In this document: positions 54,150-61,086 of the stretch, in pieces
How positions within the stretch are numbered: position 1 is the first letter of the stretch
How the letters are laid out: every line of letters starts with the position of its first letter
NCBI GenBank assembly: GCA_045562575.1
Contig: JBJKVQ010000030.1
Coordinates: 1-61,086 of the forward strand
DNA: 61,086 bases
Reading direction: 5' to 3'
Source of the DNA: UBA6952 sp045562575
Lineage (GTDB): Bacteria > Chloroflexota > Dehalococcoidia > Lucifugimonadales > UBA6952
Position numbers and translations under genes: made by a program
Notes under the pieces: model-generated
The model's input: only the letters and a program-made list of their open reading frames with translations
What the model was told of the DNA's origin: nothing
Databases searched by the model: none

Positions 54150-54168
54150 ATTCATTACCTATATGAAT
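54150..54168. promoter_or_regulatory. 19-bp dyad upstream of the LysR gene, candidate autoregulatory site
   Basis: ATTCAT and ATGAAT flank seven bases, 29 bases upstream of the LysR start, in the divergent gap to the fabG-like gene. LysR regulators bind such imperfect palindromes, although this one is not the textbook symmetrical T-N11-A. Confidence 0.4.
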
Positions 54169-54269
54169 TATACTATTATCTATTGATATTTTCTATCTAT
54201 CACTAATAATTACTGAGGTAAGTAAAATTAATATGTAGAATTTTTGATATTTAAATTTTAGAGGTACCT

Positions 54270-55025
54270 ATGGAAAATACAAACCAACCATTATCAGGCC
54301 AAATAGCGTTAGTAACTGGAGGTTCAAGAGGAATAGGAAAACAAATAGCTATTGATTTGGCTAAACTTGGTGCATATGTCGCCATAAATTATAATAATAG
54401 TAAACAGTCTGCTGAGGATGTAAAAGAATTAATTAGAAGCAGTGATGGGAAAGCAGAAATATATCAATGTGATATAGGTAAAAATGCTGATGTAACCAAA
54501 ATGATGGACAAGATACAAAAACAAATGGGCGACATTGGTATATTAATAAATAATGCAGGTATCTCTAGAGAACGTACAGTTCGAAATATGTCTTTAGATG
54601 AATGGAAAGACGTAATTGATACTAACCTAAATAGTGTATTTTATTGTAGTAAGTCTGTAATTCCTCAGATGATTGAAAATAAAAAAGGTACGATTATTAA
54701 TATTGCTTCTCTTTTGGGGCAAATAGGTAATATAGGTTTGGCAAATTATTCTGCAAGTAAAGGTGGTGTCCTTGCTTTCACAAGAGGTTTAGCACTTGAA
54801 CTCGCTAGACACAATATTACCGTTAATTCTATTTGTCCTGGGTGGATAAAAACTGATATGACAGAGAGAATCCCAGAAAAATTAAAGGATGGAATACTCT
54901 CATCAATACCTTTGAAAAAATTTGGTGAACCTGAAGATATATCTGATATGGTTTCTTATTTAACACTCAAAGGTCGTTATATTACTGGCACACAAATTCA
55001 TATTAACGGCGGTCTTTATATGTAG
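54270..55025 (+). CDS. SDR family oxidoreductase, 3-oxoacyl-ACP reductase-like
   Basis: 251 residues, NADPH-dependent. The cofactor motif TGGSRGIGKQIA is at about 16-27, NNAG near 94, and the catalytic Ser-Tyr-Lys set in IINIASLLG and NYSASKGG (Tyr near 161). The end GRYITGTQIHINGGLYM is typical of FabG. GAGGTACCT precedes the ATG. There is no fatty-acid synthesis gene cluster around it. The divergent LysR gene suggests regulated catabolism or polyhydroxyacyl chemistry as an alternative to fabG proper. Confidence 0.93.
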   Translation: MENTNQPLSGQIALVTGGSRGIGKQIAIDLAKLGAYVAINYNNSKQSAEDVKELIRSSDGKAEIYQCDIGKNADVTKMMDKIQKQMGDIGILINNAGISRERTVRNMSLDEWKDVIDTNLNSVFYCSKSVIPQMIENKKGTIINIASLLGQIGNIGLANYSASKGGVLAFTRGLALELARHNITVNSICPGWIKTDMTERIPEKLKDGILSSIPLKKFGEPEDISDMVSYLTLKGRYITGTQIHINGGLYM

Positions 55026-55038
55026 ATATCTATTATGT

Positions 55039-57609
55039 CTACTCTTCAGAATCTTCTGCTGAAGAATCATTATTATAAATTTCACCATCTTCATCAATTC
55101 CACTATTTTGTAAGGTAGTTTCCAAAGCAGCTTCTTTACCTTTAGCAGCTCTAGGTTGTGTGTCTCGAGCATTCCTCAATATAGGATCCATCGAAGCAAT
55201 TGATACAGTTTTGTCTTTTTCTTCCATATTAACAATACTAACGCCTTGAGTTCTTCTACTTAATATCCGTAATTCAGCCAAGCTTGTTCTAGTTACCTGT
55301 CCTTGCTCTGAAATAATTAGTATATCTTCTGCTTCTTTTACAACTCTAGCTGTAGCTACAGGACCACTTTTAGAAGTAATTCTAAAAGTGGCTACTCCGA
55401 ATCCTCCCCTATGGGCAGTTCGATAATTATTCAAAGAAGTAGGTTTACCATATCCTTTCTCACTTATTACAAGTAGTTGACCTTCAGGGTCAACAATATC
55501 CATAGCAACAACAAAATCATCGTTTCTTAATCGCATACCTCGAACACCACCAGCTATTCTTGAACTTGACCTAACTTCAGAAGAGGAAAATCTTATAGAA
55601 ACGCCTTGATGTGAAACCATCAAAACATCTGATCCTCTATCAGCTAATCTAACTGAAATTAAATCATCTCCATCTTCTAAATCCATTGAATTTATTCCAT
55701 TTGCTCTTATGTTTACTATTCGCTTCAAATCCATTCGTTTGATTTCACCCAATTTTGTAGCAAATAATAAATCCTTTTCGTCTTCTTCTAATGACTCGAC
55801 TGCAAGTATAGTCTGAACCTTCTCATCAGGTTTAAGATTTAAGTATTGAACGAGAGGAGTGCCTCGCGTTGTTCTAGAAGTATCAGTATTGATTTGATAT
55901 ACCTTATTCTTATAAACTCTACCTCTATCAGTAAAAAATAATAAAATATCATGATTGTCACATACAACTAAATCTTTTAACCAATCATCTTCTCTTGTAG
56001 TTTGCCCCTTTACACCTTTACCACCTCGGTGTTGTCGTCTGAAGGTTGTTGCAGGTATAGATTTAATATATCCTCTATTACTTAATGTAATTATTGTTTC
56101 TTGGTGTGGAATTTGATCCTCTAAATTAAATCCAGATATTTCTTCCACACTGATTTCAGTTTTGCGTTCATCACCAAACTTTTTCTTCAATTCGGTTGTT
56201 TCGGTCTCGATAACAGTTAATATCTTTTTTCGATCTGCAAGTAATGCTAGATAATCGGTCACTGCGTTAACCAGAGTATCGTATTCATCTTCAATTCTCT
56301 TTCTCTCTAAGGCTGCGAATCTTCTAAGTTGCATATCAAGGATAGCATTTGCTTGGACCTCATCTAGATTGTATCCTGAAATCAACGCTTGTCGTGCAGC
56401 ATCAGTATCATCAGAATTCCTTATTAAATCTATAATTTCATCTAAATTATCTAACGCAGTTTTTAAACCTTCTAAAATATGAATTCTCGCATTTGCTTTA
56501 TCAATTTCAAATTGAGTTCTGCGTCTGACAATTTCTTCTCTAAAATCAATGTAATGTTGTAAAACTGATTTCAAGGAAAGTGTTTGTGGTTGCCCATCTA
56601 CGAGTGCTAACATGTTGTAATGAAGAGAGGTTTGCAAAGCAGTTTGCTTATATAGGATATTTTTAACTACTTGGGCTTGAGCATCTCTTCTAAGTTCAAT
56701 GACAATCCTCATACCTTTTCTATCTGATTCATCACGAATTTCAGAAATACCTTCAATTTTTTTCTCTTTAGAAAGAGTTGCAATTTTTTGTACTAAATTT
56801 GCTTTATTAGTCATAAAGGGTATATCTGTAATAACAAATTGATATCTCCCATTTCTACCTAATTCTTCTATTTCGATATTCGATCTTATAACAACTCTTC
56901 CACGACCAGTTTCAAATGCCTCACGAATACCTGTCGTGCCCATAATTAGGGCTCCAGTAGGGAAGTCAGGACCTTTAACAAATTCCATTAAGTCTTCTAC
57001 ATCTGCTTTAGGGTTTCTAATTAAATGGACTATCCCATCACAAATTTCAGTTAGATTATGAGGAGGGATATTTGTAGTCATACCAACAGCAATTCCTGTA
57101 GAACCATTAACTATCAGGTTTGGTATACGAGAAGGCAAAACTACAGGTTCAGATAAAGAATCATCGAAATTTGGTGCAAAATCTACCGTACCTCTATCAA
57201 TATCTCCAAGCATTTCCATTGCTATACTTGCTAGTTTTGCTTCAGTATAACGCATAGCAGCAGGTGGATCATCATCAATACTACCAAAGTTCCCTTGACC
57301 ATCGACTAAAGGATATCTCATTGAGAAATCTTGAGCCAATCTCACCATCGCATCATAAACAGAAGTATCACCATGAGGATGATATTTACCTAATACTTCC
57401 CCAACAAGTCGTGCACTTTTCTTGTATGAACTACCAGGGCGCATGCTTAATTCATCCATAGAATACAAAATTCTTCTATGAACCGGTTTTAATCCATCTC
57501 TTACATCAGGTAAAGCCCTTGCGACTATAACTGACATAGCGTAGTCAATATATGAACTACGCATTTCATCTACTATTCTTACAGGTTTTATAATCTCATT
57601 AGTAGTCAT
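55039..57609 (-). CDS. gyrA: DNA gyrase subunit A
   Basis: 856 residues. The catalytic Tyr is at 121 in AAMRYTEAKL. The quinolone-determining segment HPHGDTSVYDAMVRLAQDF has Thr where E. coli has Ser83 and retains the Asp equivalent to 87. The GyrA box is seen as QHRGGKGVKGQ near residue 520, which distinguishes it from ParC, and six C-terminal beta-pinwheel blades follow before an acidic Ser/Asp/Glu tail. GGGGTAAA precedes the ATG. No gyrB is in the window. Confidence 0.97.
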   Translation of the reverse strand: MTTNEIIKPVRIVDEMRSSYIDYAMSVIVARALPDVRDGLKPVHRRILYSMDELSMRPGSSYKKSARLVGEVLGKYHPHGDTSVYDAMVRLAQDFSMRYPLVDGQGNFGSIDDDPPAAMRYTEAKLASIAMEMLGDIDRGTVDFAPNFDDSLSEPVVLPSRIPNLIVNGSTGIAVGMTTNIPPHNLTEICDGIVHLIRNPKADVEDLMEFVKGPDFPTGALIMGTTGIREAFETGRGRVVIRSNIEIEELGRNGRYQFVITDIPFMTNKANLVQKIATLSKEKKIEGISEIRDESDRKGMRIVIELRRDAQAQVVKNILYKQTALQTSLHYNMLALVDGQPQTLSLKSVLQHYIDFREEIVRRRTQFEIDKANARIHILEGLKTALDNLDEIIDLIRNSDDTDAARQALISGYNLDEVQANAILDMQLRRFAALERKRIEDEYDTLVNAVTDYLALLADRKKILTVIETETTELKKKFGDERKTEISVEEISGFNLEDQIPHQETIITLSNRGYIKSIPATTFRRQHRGGKGVKGQTTREDDWLKDLVVCDNHDILLFFTDRGRVYKNKVYQINTDTSRTTRGTPLVQYLNLKPDEKVQTILAVESLEEDEKDLLFATKLGEIKRMDLKRIVNIRANGINSMDLEDGDDLISVRLADRGSDVLMVSHQGVSIRFSSSEVRSSSRIAGGVRGMRLRNDDFVVAMDIVDPEGQLLVISEKGYGKPTSLNNYRTAHRGGFGVATFRITSKSGPVATARVVKEAEDILIISEQGQVTRTSLAELRILSRRTQGVSIVNMEEKDKTVSIASMDPILRNARDTQPRAAKGKEAALETTLQNSGIDEDGEIYNNDSSAEDSEE

Positions 57610-57685
57610 TTTACCCCTACAAAAAAATACAATAATATGTATCTAGCTAACAAATTCTACCATATCTAGTAGGGCAAAACAACGA

Positions 57686-58321
57686 TTATTCTAATGCTCG
57701 TTCAATAAAACCATCAATTACTGCCCGTACTATTGAAGGGCCATCTACAAATGGGTTAAATTGGTAACCTAATACCCAATCATGTAAAGTGCTCTCAATA
57801 CCATGTACGTAACCTGTACCTAATTCATAAACAGAAGTTATTAGATCGTTAGATCTTTGAAAATCTTTCATTGATAATGGTAATGAATTTGGTATTTTAA
57901 AAAATCCTCCAGAACCTATTATGGCAGCAGTTTTTGATCCAGGTGAAATAAATATATCTAATAAATCATCAGAAACATTTATTTGATCATATATTTGTTT
58001 ATCATTTCGATGAAATAAATCATTTAAAAAATACATTCCTTGGCCAATAGCTAATACTGGCCGATTCTTATTTAGAATAGATTTTAAATAGGATTGTATT
58101 TGTGAAAAATGATTAGGATTGTTGTAAATAAAATCATAGGTATTTATTTCTCTTTTATCATCTAGTAATAACATACCTGTATAAACAGTTTCATCGTTTG
58201 TTTGATTTTGTGAGATAAAATCATTAGTAATAATAGTTATATCAATAGCATCAGAAAGCTTATTTAAATACTTTGGTTTTTCAGATTCTGATATCCCAAA
58301 AACTAATACGTTTTTATTCAT
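57686..58321 (-). CDS. Degenerate class I glutamine-amidotransferase-like protein
   Basis: 211 residues with the outline of a class I glutamine amidotransferase domain: an N-terminal strand NVLVFGISES, the nucleophile-elbow strand RPVLAIGQGMYFLNDLF near residue 88, and the C-terminal VLGYQFNPF. In active enzymes the elbow is ICxG and the end is VQWHPE. Here the Cys is Gly93, and the catalytic His and Glu positions are Asn and Phe. Glutamine hydrolysis by the normal triad is therefore impossible. It could be a binding or scaffold protein. It follows the SelW-like selenoprotein gene by 20 bases. Confidence 0.72.
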   Translation of the reverse strand: MNKNVLVFGISESEKPKYLNKLSDAIDITIITNDFISQNQTNDETVYTGMLLLDDKREINTYDFIYNNPNHFSQIQSYLKSILNKNRPVLAIGQGMYFLNDLFHRNDKQIYDQINVSDDLLDIFISPGSKTAAIIGSGGFFKIPNSLPLSMKDFQRSNDLITSVYELGTGYVHGIESTLHDWVLGYQFNPFVDGPSIVRAVIDGFIERALE

Positions 58322-58341
58322 AGATTAATCACCTTAAATTT

Positions 58342-58617
58342 TTATGATTCAAATAATTTTTCAATTACAAGCATTTGCAATTCTTTTACTTTGATAAAAT
58401 CTGGCATTGTCTTTTCAAGTTTACAATCATAGACTTTTTCATTTTCTATATACACTTCTAGACGCCCCTGACCAGCAGGTGTTATTGTAACTGCAATATC
58501 ACCTGGATTTTGAGTCGATAGAAACTCTGCAGCCATCCACGTGGCTACTGGAAAGTATCCTCAACTAACACAATATATAATTTCTACATCTATTTTTCCA
58601 AATTCAGAATTAGCCAT
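58342..58617 (-). CDS. SelW-like (Rdx family) selenoprotein with in-frame TGA as Sec19
   Basis: 91 residues when TGA at 58561-58563 is read as selenocysteine; otherwise only a 64-residue remnant from 58536 would be called. The start ATG at 58617 has AAAGGGG six bases upstream. The protein reads EIIYCVSUGYFPVATWMAAE (residues 12-31), with the CxxU redox motif right after the first beta strand, exactly as in SelW/SelT/SelH-type Rdx proteins. GRLEVYIENEKVYDCKL and MPDFIKVKELQMLVIEKL match the rest of the fold. It should be a small thioredoxin-like redox protein; partners are unknown. It lies between a CxxC protein and a degenerate amidotransferase gene. Confidence 0.9.
58529..58548 (-). promoter_or_regulatory. 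Bacterial SECIS-like hairpin of the SelW-like gene
   Basis: On the minus strand GTAGCCA pairs with TGGCTGC (seven pairs, one G-U) around the loop CGTGGA. The loop starts 20 nt after the TGA, or 19 if the last pair is open, in the known SECIS range. A G lies within the first two loop bases, as in bacterial elements. Confidence 0.6.
58561..58563 (-). other. In-frame TGA, predicted selenocysteine codon 19
   Basis: The codon falls in the CxxU position of the Rdx redox motif, with Cys16 three residues before it. Translation upstream and downstream of it belongs to one family. Confidence 0.9.
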
Positions 58618-58631
58618 ATTATCCCCTTTAT

Positions 58632-59045
58632 TTATTCAAAATTCCCAGCGTCAGCATCACCACCAAAAGGATTTAAATCCCATAAGTCATATTTTACACC
58701 TATCTCAGGTAAAACGTGCATAGAAGATGGTTCATTTATACTCCTAATGTAATGCCAACTTTCAAGTGATTGAAAGGATGCTCCACAATATAAACAACAT
58801 AATCTTTTTTGAGTATTTTTCATTAATTCAAGATATTGATCGTACTGCATTTCCGCATATATATTACTTGTAGTTTTTATCTTAACAAACCTGTCATTAT
58901 CAAATGGAATTAACTCTTTTCTAATTGGTTCACTTGAAAGATAAGGTAAGGTAATTTCTTCCATTTTTTTACCCTCAGTCAATTTATCAGGTAGATTTAT
59001 TGGAGATGCATAATTACAACTCATACACCATAACCATAATTCCAT
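58632..59045 (-). CDS. Small protein with two CxxC motifs, possible zinc ribbon
   Basis: About 137 residues from MELWLWCMSCNYA. The frame extends to 59081, but GGGGTGAAA precedes the ATG at 59045 and the longer start would overlap the glycosyltransferase gene. CMSC (residues 7-10) and CCLYC (about 84-88) can bind one zinc between them; the intervening 70 residues have no recognised domain. The C-terminal KYDLWDLNPFGGDADAGNFE is acidic. It is 14 bases before the SelW-like gene, so it could be a thiol redox partner or a metal-binding accessory. Function unknown. Confidence 0.78.
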   Translation of the reverse strand: MELWLWCMSCNYASPINLPDKLTEGKKMEEITLPYLSSEPIRKELIPFDNDRFVKIKTTSNIYAEMQYDQYLELMKNTQKRLCCLYCGASFQSLESWHYIRSINEPSSMHVLPEIGVKYDLWDLNPFGGDADAGNFE

Positions 59046-59064
59046 TTTCACCCCACTAAGAACA

Positions 59065-59787
59065 TTATTTATAACAACCAAGCAAATTATTCAATCTAAT
59101 CCTAATAATGTCTATAAACATTTTTACTGAATCTACTGTAGGTCTAACTTTACTATTGCCATAATAATACCAATCTATTGGAATTTCTTTGATATTAAGT
59201 TTATATTTCTTAGCCAAGTAGAATAATTCAACATCAAATACAAACCCATTCATAGTTTGTTTCTCAAAAATATCTCTACAAACACTCATATTAAACATTT
59301 TGAAACCACATTGCGTATCTTTGACCCGAATTTGTAATATTAATTTTGCAATTAGATTAAATACCCGTCCAAGAATATATCGCAAATAAGGTTCTCCAAT
59401 TCTTCTTGATATCTCATTTTCTCTAGATCCATACAATATATGGTCATTTTTACCTAAAGTTAATATAAATCGATCTAATTGATCAATTGGCATAGATAAG
59501 TCTGCATCGCAAATAAAACAATATTCATCATTCGCCATCCTAATAGTATCTTTAATTACCGCCCCCTTACCTCTATGAGGAAACTGAAATAAATGTACAT
59601 TGGAATATTTTTCAACATATTCATTAACGATCTTTGCAGTATTATCATTACTACCATCATCACCAATAAGTATTTCACAATGAAAATCAGAACTTGCACT
59701 ATATTCAAGAATAGTATCTAAAGAAAGAGAAATCCTTTCCTGCTCGTTATAAACCGGAATGATGATGGATAAATTTGATAAGACCAT
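59065..59787 (-). CDS. Family 2 glycosyltransferase (dolichyl-phosphate glucosyltransferase-like)
   Basis: 240 residues, GT-A fold. SIIIPVYNEQERISLSLDTIL is at about 7-27, the nucleotide-sugar region EILIGDDGSNDNT near 40, the metal-binding DxD in CDADLSMP near 92, and KDTQCGFKMFN and GFVFDVELFYLAKK later, as in Alg5-type enzymes that charge a polyprenyl phosphate. There is no C-terminal membrane segment. It starts one base after the lysC stop, with no good ribosome site, so coupling to lysC translation is likely. Confidence 0.92.
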   Translation of the reverse strand: MVLSNLSIIIPVYNEQERISLSLDTILEYSASSDFHCEILIGDDGSNDNTAKIVNEYVEKYSNVHLFQFPHRGKGAVIKDTIRMANDEYCFICDADLSMPIDQLDRFILTLGKNDHILYGSRENEISRRIGEPYLRYILGRVFNLIAKLILQIRVKDTQCGFKMFNMSVCRDIFEKQTMNGFVFDVELFYLAKKYKLNIKEIPIDWYYYGNSKVRPTVDSVKMFIDIIRIRLNNLLGCYK

Positions 59788-59788
59788 T

Positions 59789-61000
59789 TTATTTGCTTAA
59801 TCCGAAAGCAGAGTGTAAAGCATTTGCAGCTGTTTCAATTTGATTTTCATCTATAATACAAGTTATGCGAATCTCTGAAGTAGTAATTAGTTCTATATTG
59901 ACACTACTATCAGCCAAAGCACCAAACATGCTTGTAGCATATCCAGGGTTATTTTGCATACCTGTTCCAATAACACTAATTTTGACCAAATTTGAATTAG
60001 TTTCGTAACCAGTAGCACCAATAGTTTTGATTAAATCTTTTATTATTTCGATTGTAGAATTTAGATCTGAACGTGCAACAGTAAAAGTTAAATCAGTAAT
60101 ATTATTAGAACCTGCATTCTGAACTATTGTATCAACACTAATACCTTTTTCGGAAAGAGGTTTAAAAATTGAAACGGCTACACCTGGTTTATCTGGGACC
60201 GATAAAATTGTAACTTTTGCCACATTTTTATCAACTGTTACTGCATTAACTCTATTATCATTTTCCATAGTATTCTCTCCACCTATGAGGGTACCTTTCC
60301 CTTCTTTAAAACTCGACTTTACGACTATTGGCATATTAAAGGCAGCAGCTAACTCTATTGATCGGGGTTGCATTTTTGCACCATAATTTGCCATTTCAAG
60401 CATCTCTTCAAAACCAATATATGGAAGTAATTTGGCTTTTTTTACAATATTTGGGTCTGCATCAAATATACCTTCAACATCTGTATAGATTTCACAACGG
60501 TCAGCTTTTAAACCAATCGCTAAGGCTACTGCAGATAAATCTGAGGCACCTCTTCCTAATGTAGTAACCTCATTATTTTCATTAACTCCCTGGAATCCAG
60601 CAACAATGACAATTTTTCCTTGGCCAAGTTCTTTATTTATTCTCTCAGGAACCATTTTATTTATTCTTGCTTTTGTATGAAGTTGGTCTGTTCTAACACC
60701 TGCTTGTTCACCAGTAAGAGCAATGCTTTTAAATCCTAGTGAGGCAACAGCCATTGAAACCAATGAACAAGAAACTATTTCACCAGTAGACATTAATAGA
60801 TCCATTTCTCTTGGATTAGGATCTGTATTTAATGAATTTGCTAAATTAATTAAATCATCAGTAGTTTTACCCATAGCAGAAACAACAGCCACGACTTGAA
60901 ACCCTTCTTTATGACTTTCCACAATTCGTTGTGCAACATTACTAATTTTATTTGTATCTGCTACCGAACTACCACCATATTTATGTACTACTATGCCCAT
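59789..61000 (-). CDS. lysC: Aspartate kinase
   Basis: 403 residues for the first step of Lys, Thr and Met synthesis. The frame extends to 61018, but AAAGG lies seven bases before the ATG at 61000 and gives the family start MGIVVHKYGGSSVAD. The kinase domain has VSAMGKTTDDLI, LMSTGEIVSCSL, TLGRGASDLSAVALA and YTDVEGIFDADP. Two C-terminal ACT domains begin near residue 265 (VTILSVPDKPGVAVSIF) and 345 (KISVIGTGMQNNPGYATSMF). It is a single-function enzyme, probably feedback-controlled by Lys and/or Thr. Confidence 0.97.
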   Translation of the reverse strand: MGIVVHKYGGSSVADTNKISNVAQRIVESHKEGFQVVAVVSAMGKTTDDLINLANSLNTDPNPREMDLLMSTGEIVSCSLVSMAVASLGFKSIALTGEQAGVRTDQLHTKARINKMVPERINKELGQGKIVIVAGFQGVNENNEVTTLGRGASDLSAVALAIGLKADRCEIYTDVEGIFDADPNIVKKAKLLPYIGFEEMLEMANYGAKMQPRSIELAAAFNMPIVVKSSFKEGKGTLIGGENTMENDNRVNAVTVDKNVAKVTILSVPDKPGVAVSIFKPLSEKGISVDTIVQNAGSNNITDLTFTVARSDLNSTIEIIKDLIKTIGATGYETNSNLVKISVIGTGMQNNPGYATSMFGALADSSVNIELITTSEIRITCIIDENQIETAANALHSAFGLSK

Positions 61001-61001
61001 T

Positions 61002-61086
61002 TTAATACCTTTGTGCACCTTGGTTAGATGGTGCAGTAACTATTACATCTCCATCCAATTGTAATTTGTCTCCAGCATCTCTCATT
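61002..61086 (-). CDS. C-terminal end of an unidentified protein (runs off window end)
   Basis: The frame ends GDVIVTAPSNQGAQRY followed by TAA at 61002-61004, one base upstream of the lysC start, and the lysC ribosome site lies in its last codons. Only about 27 residues are present, too few to identify. It is probably cotranscribed with lysC. Confidence 0.6.
   Translation of the reverse strand, partial: MRDAGDKLQLDGDVIVTAPSNQGAQRY

Noticed and set aside
57601..57685. Inverted CCCTAC/GTAGGG repeat around the gyrA start as a regulatory hairpin
   Set aside because: Only six base pairs with a loop of about 50 bases, and one arm is the ribosome site; chance is a simpler explanation.
58342..58536. 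Separate 64-codon gene starting at ATG 58536
   Set aside because: The region upstream in the same frame has the ribosome site, the ATG at 58617 and the CxxU motif; the short version lacks the redox site.
24317..58563. UGA recoded as tryptophan or a general alternative code
   Set aside because: TGA clearly terminates other genes (31459-31461, 40782-40784) and Trp is encoded by TGG throughout; both in-frame TGA codons sit at family Sec/Cys positions.
1..61086. CRISPR arrays, insertion sequences, phage genes, tRNA and rRNA genes
   Set aside because: No spaced direct repeats, transposase or integrase motifs, terminal inverted repeats, cloverleaf or rRNA segments were found on reading both strands.

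Overview
The window is a gene-dense, AT-rich bacterial chromosome segment (G+C about one third by eye). Nearly every base is coding, genes often overlap by 1 to 14 bases, and no gene-free stretch exceeds 300 bases (the longest is 34052-34296). I see no rRNA, tRNA, CRISPR array, phage gene or insertion sequence. The gene content combines many paralogous families for CoA-ester and organic-acid catabolism (CaiB/BaiF CoA-transferases, crotonases, thiolase, MmgE/PrpD, fumarylacetoacetate hydrolases, HpcH/HpaI aldolases, a luciferase-like flavin monooxygenase) with lipoproteins carrying Thr-Pro linkers. This best fits a streamlined marine Chloroflexota of the SAR202/Dehalococcoidia type. That placement is inferred from gene content only and was not tested by phylogeny.

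Layout. 1-4241 (minus): two tandem, partly identical CaiB/BaiF genes, a penicillin-acylase-type hydrolase and a cupin protein. 4409-7313 (plus): GMC oxidoreductase and an MFS transporter with no canonical start codon. 7307-8589 (minus): DinB-like protein and crotonase, divergent across a perfect 28-bp palindrome from two hydrolases (8733-11418). 11405-13902 (minus): two membrane proteins and a flavin monooxygenase. 13988-20294: ROK kinase, SMR transporter, rpiB, a ThDP enzyme, rarA and an MFS exporter. 20385-22643: peptide-binding lipoprotein. 22727-24628 (plus): a fumarylacetoacetate-hydrolase-family gene followed by a GrdB/PrdB-type selenoprotein interrupted by an in-frame TGA. 24630-30110 (minus): purA leading two FAH paralogues, two hotdog proteins, a PIG-L deacetylase and a solute-binding domain protein. 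30274-36510: aminotransferase, MmgE/PrpD, thiolase, MFS and crotonase. 36510-41566 (plus): prs, secA, an unknown protein and a lipoprotein. 41569-43957: two aldolases and a crotonase. 43963-51176 (minus): valS, coaBC, coaX, nnr, acpS and ridA. 51300-57609: folD, queA, a LysR regulator, a FabG-like reductase and gyrA. 57686-61086 (minus): a degenerate glutamine-amidotransferase-like protein, a SelW-like selenoprotein, a CxxC protein, a glycosyltransferase, lysC and the end of one more gene.

The most notable result is evidence for selenocysteine insertion. Two unrelated genes each have an in-frame TGA exactly where their families place the redox-active Sec/Cys (UPVC in the GrdB/PrdB-like protein, CVSU in the SelW-like protein). 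Each TGA is followed by a hairpin whose loop starts about 19-20 nt downstream, as bacterial SECIS elements do. Other genes here end in TGA and use TGG for Trp, so a recoded UGA is unlikely. Conventional gene calling breaks or truncates both genes.

How the genes work together (inference): imported organic acids and peptides (MFS carriers, solute-binding proteins) would be activated to CoA esters (CaiB/BaiF), oxidised or cleaved (crotonases, hotdog hydratases, thiolase, FAH, HpcH aldolases, flavin enzymes) and fed to central metabolism. The coaBC-coaX-nnr-acpS cluster would supply CoA and holo-ACP. These genes are interleaved with housekeeping genes, sometimes in the same transcription unit.
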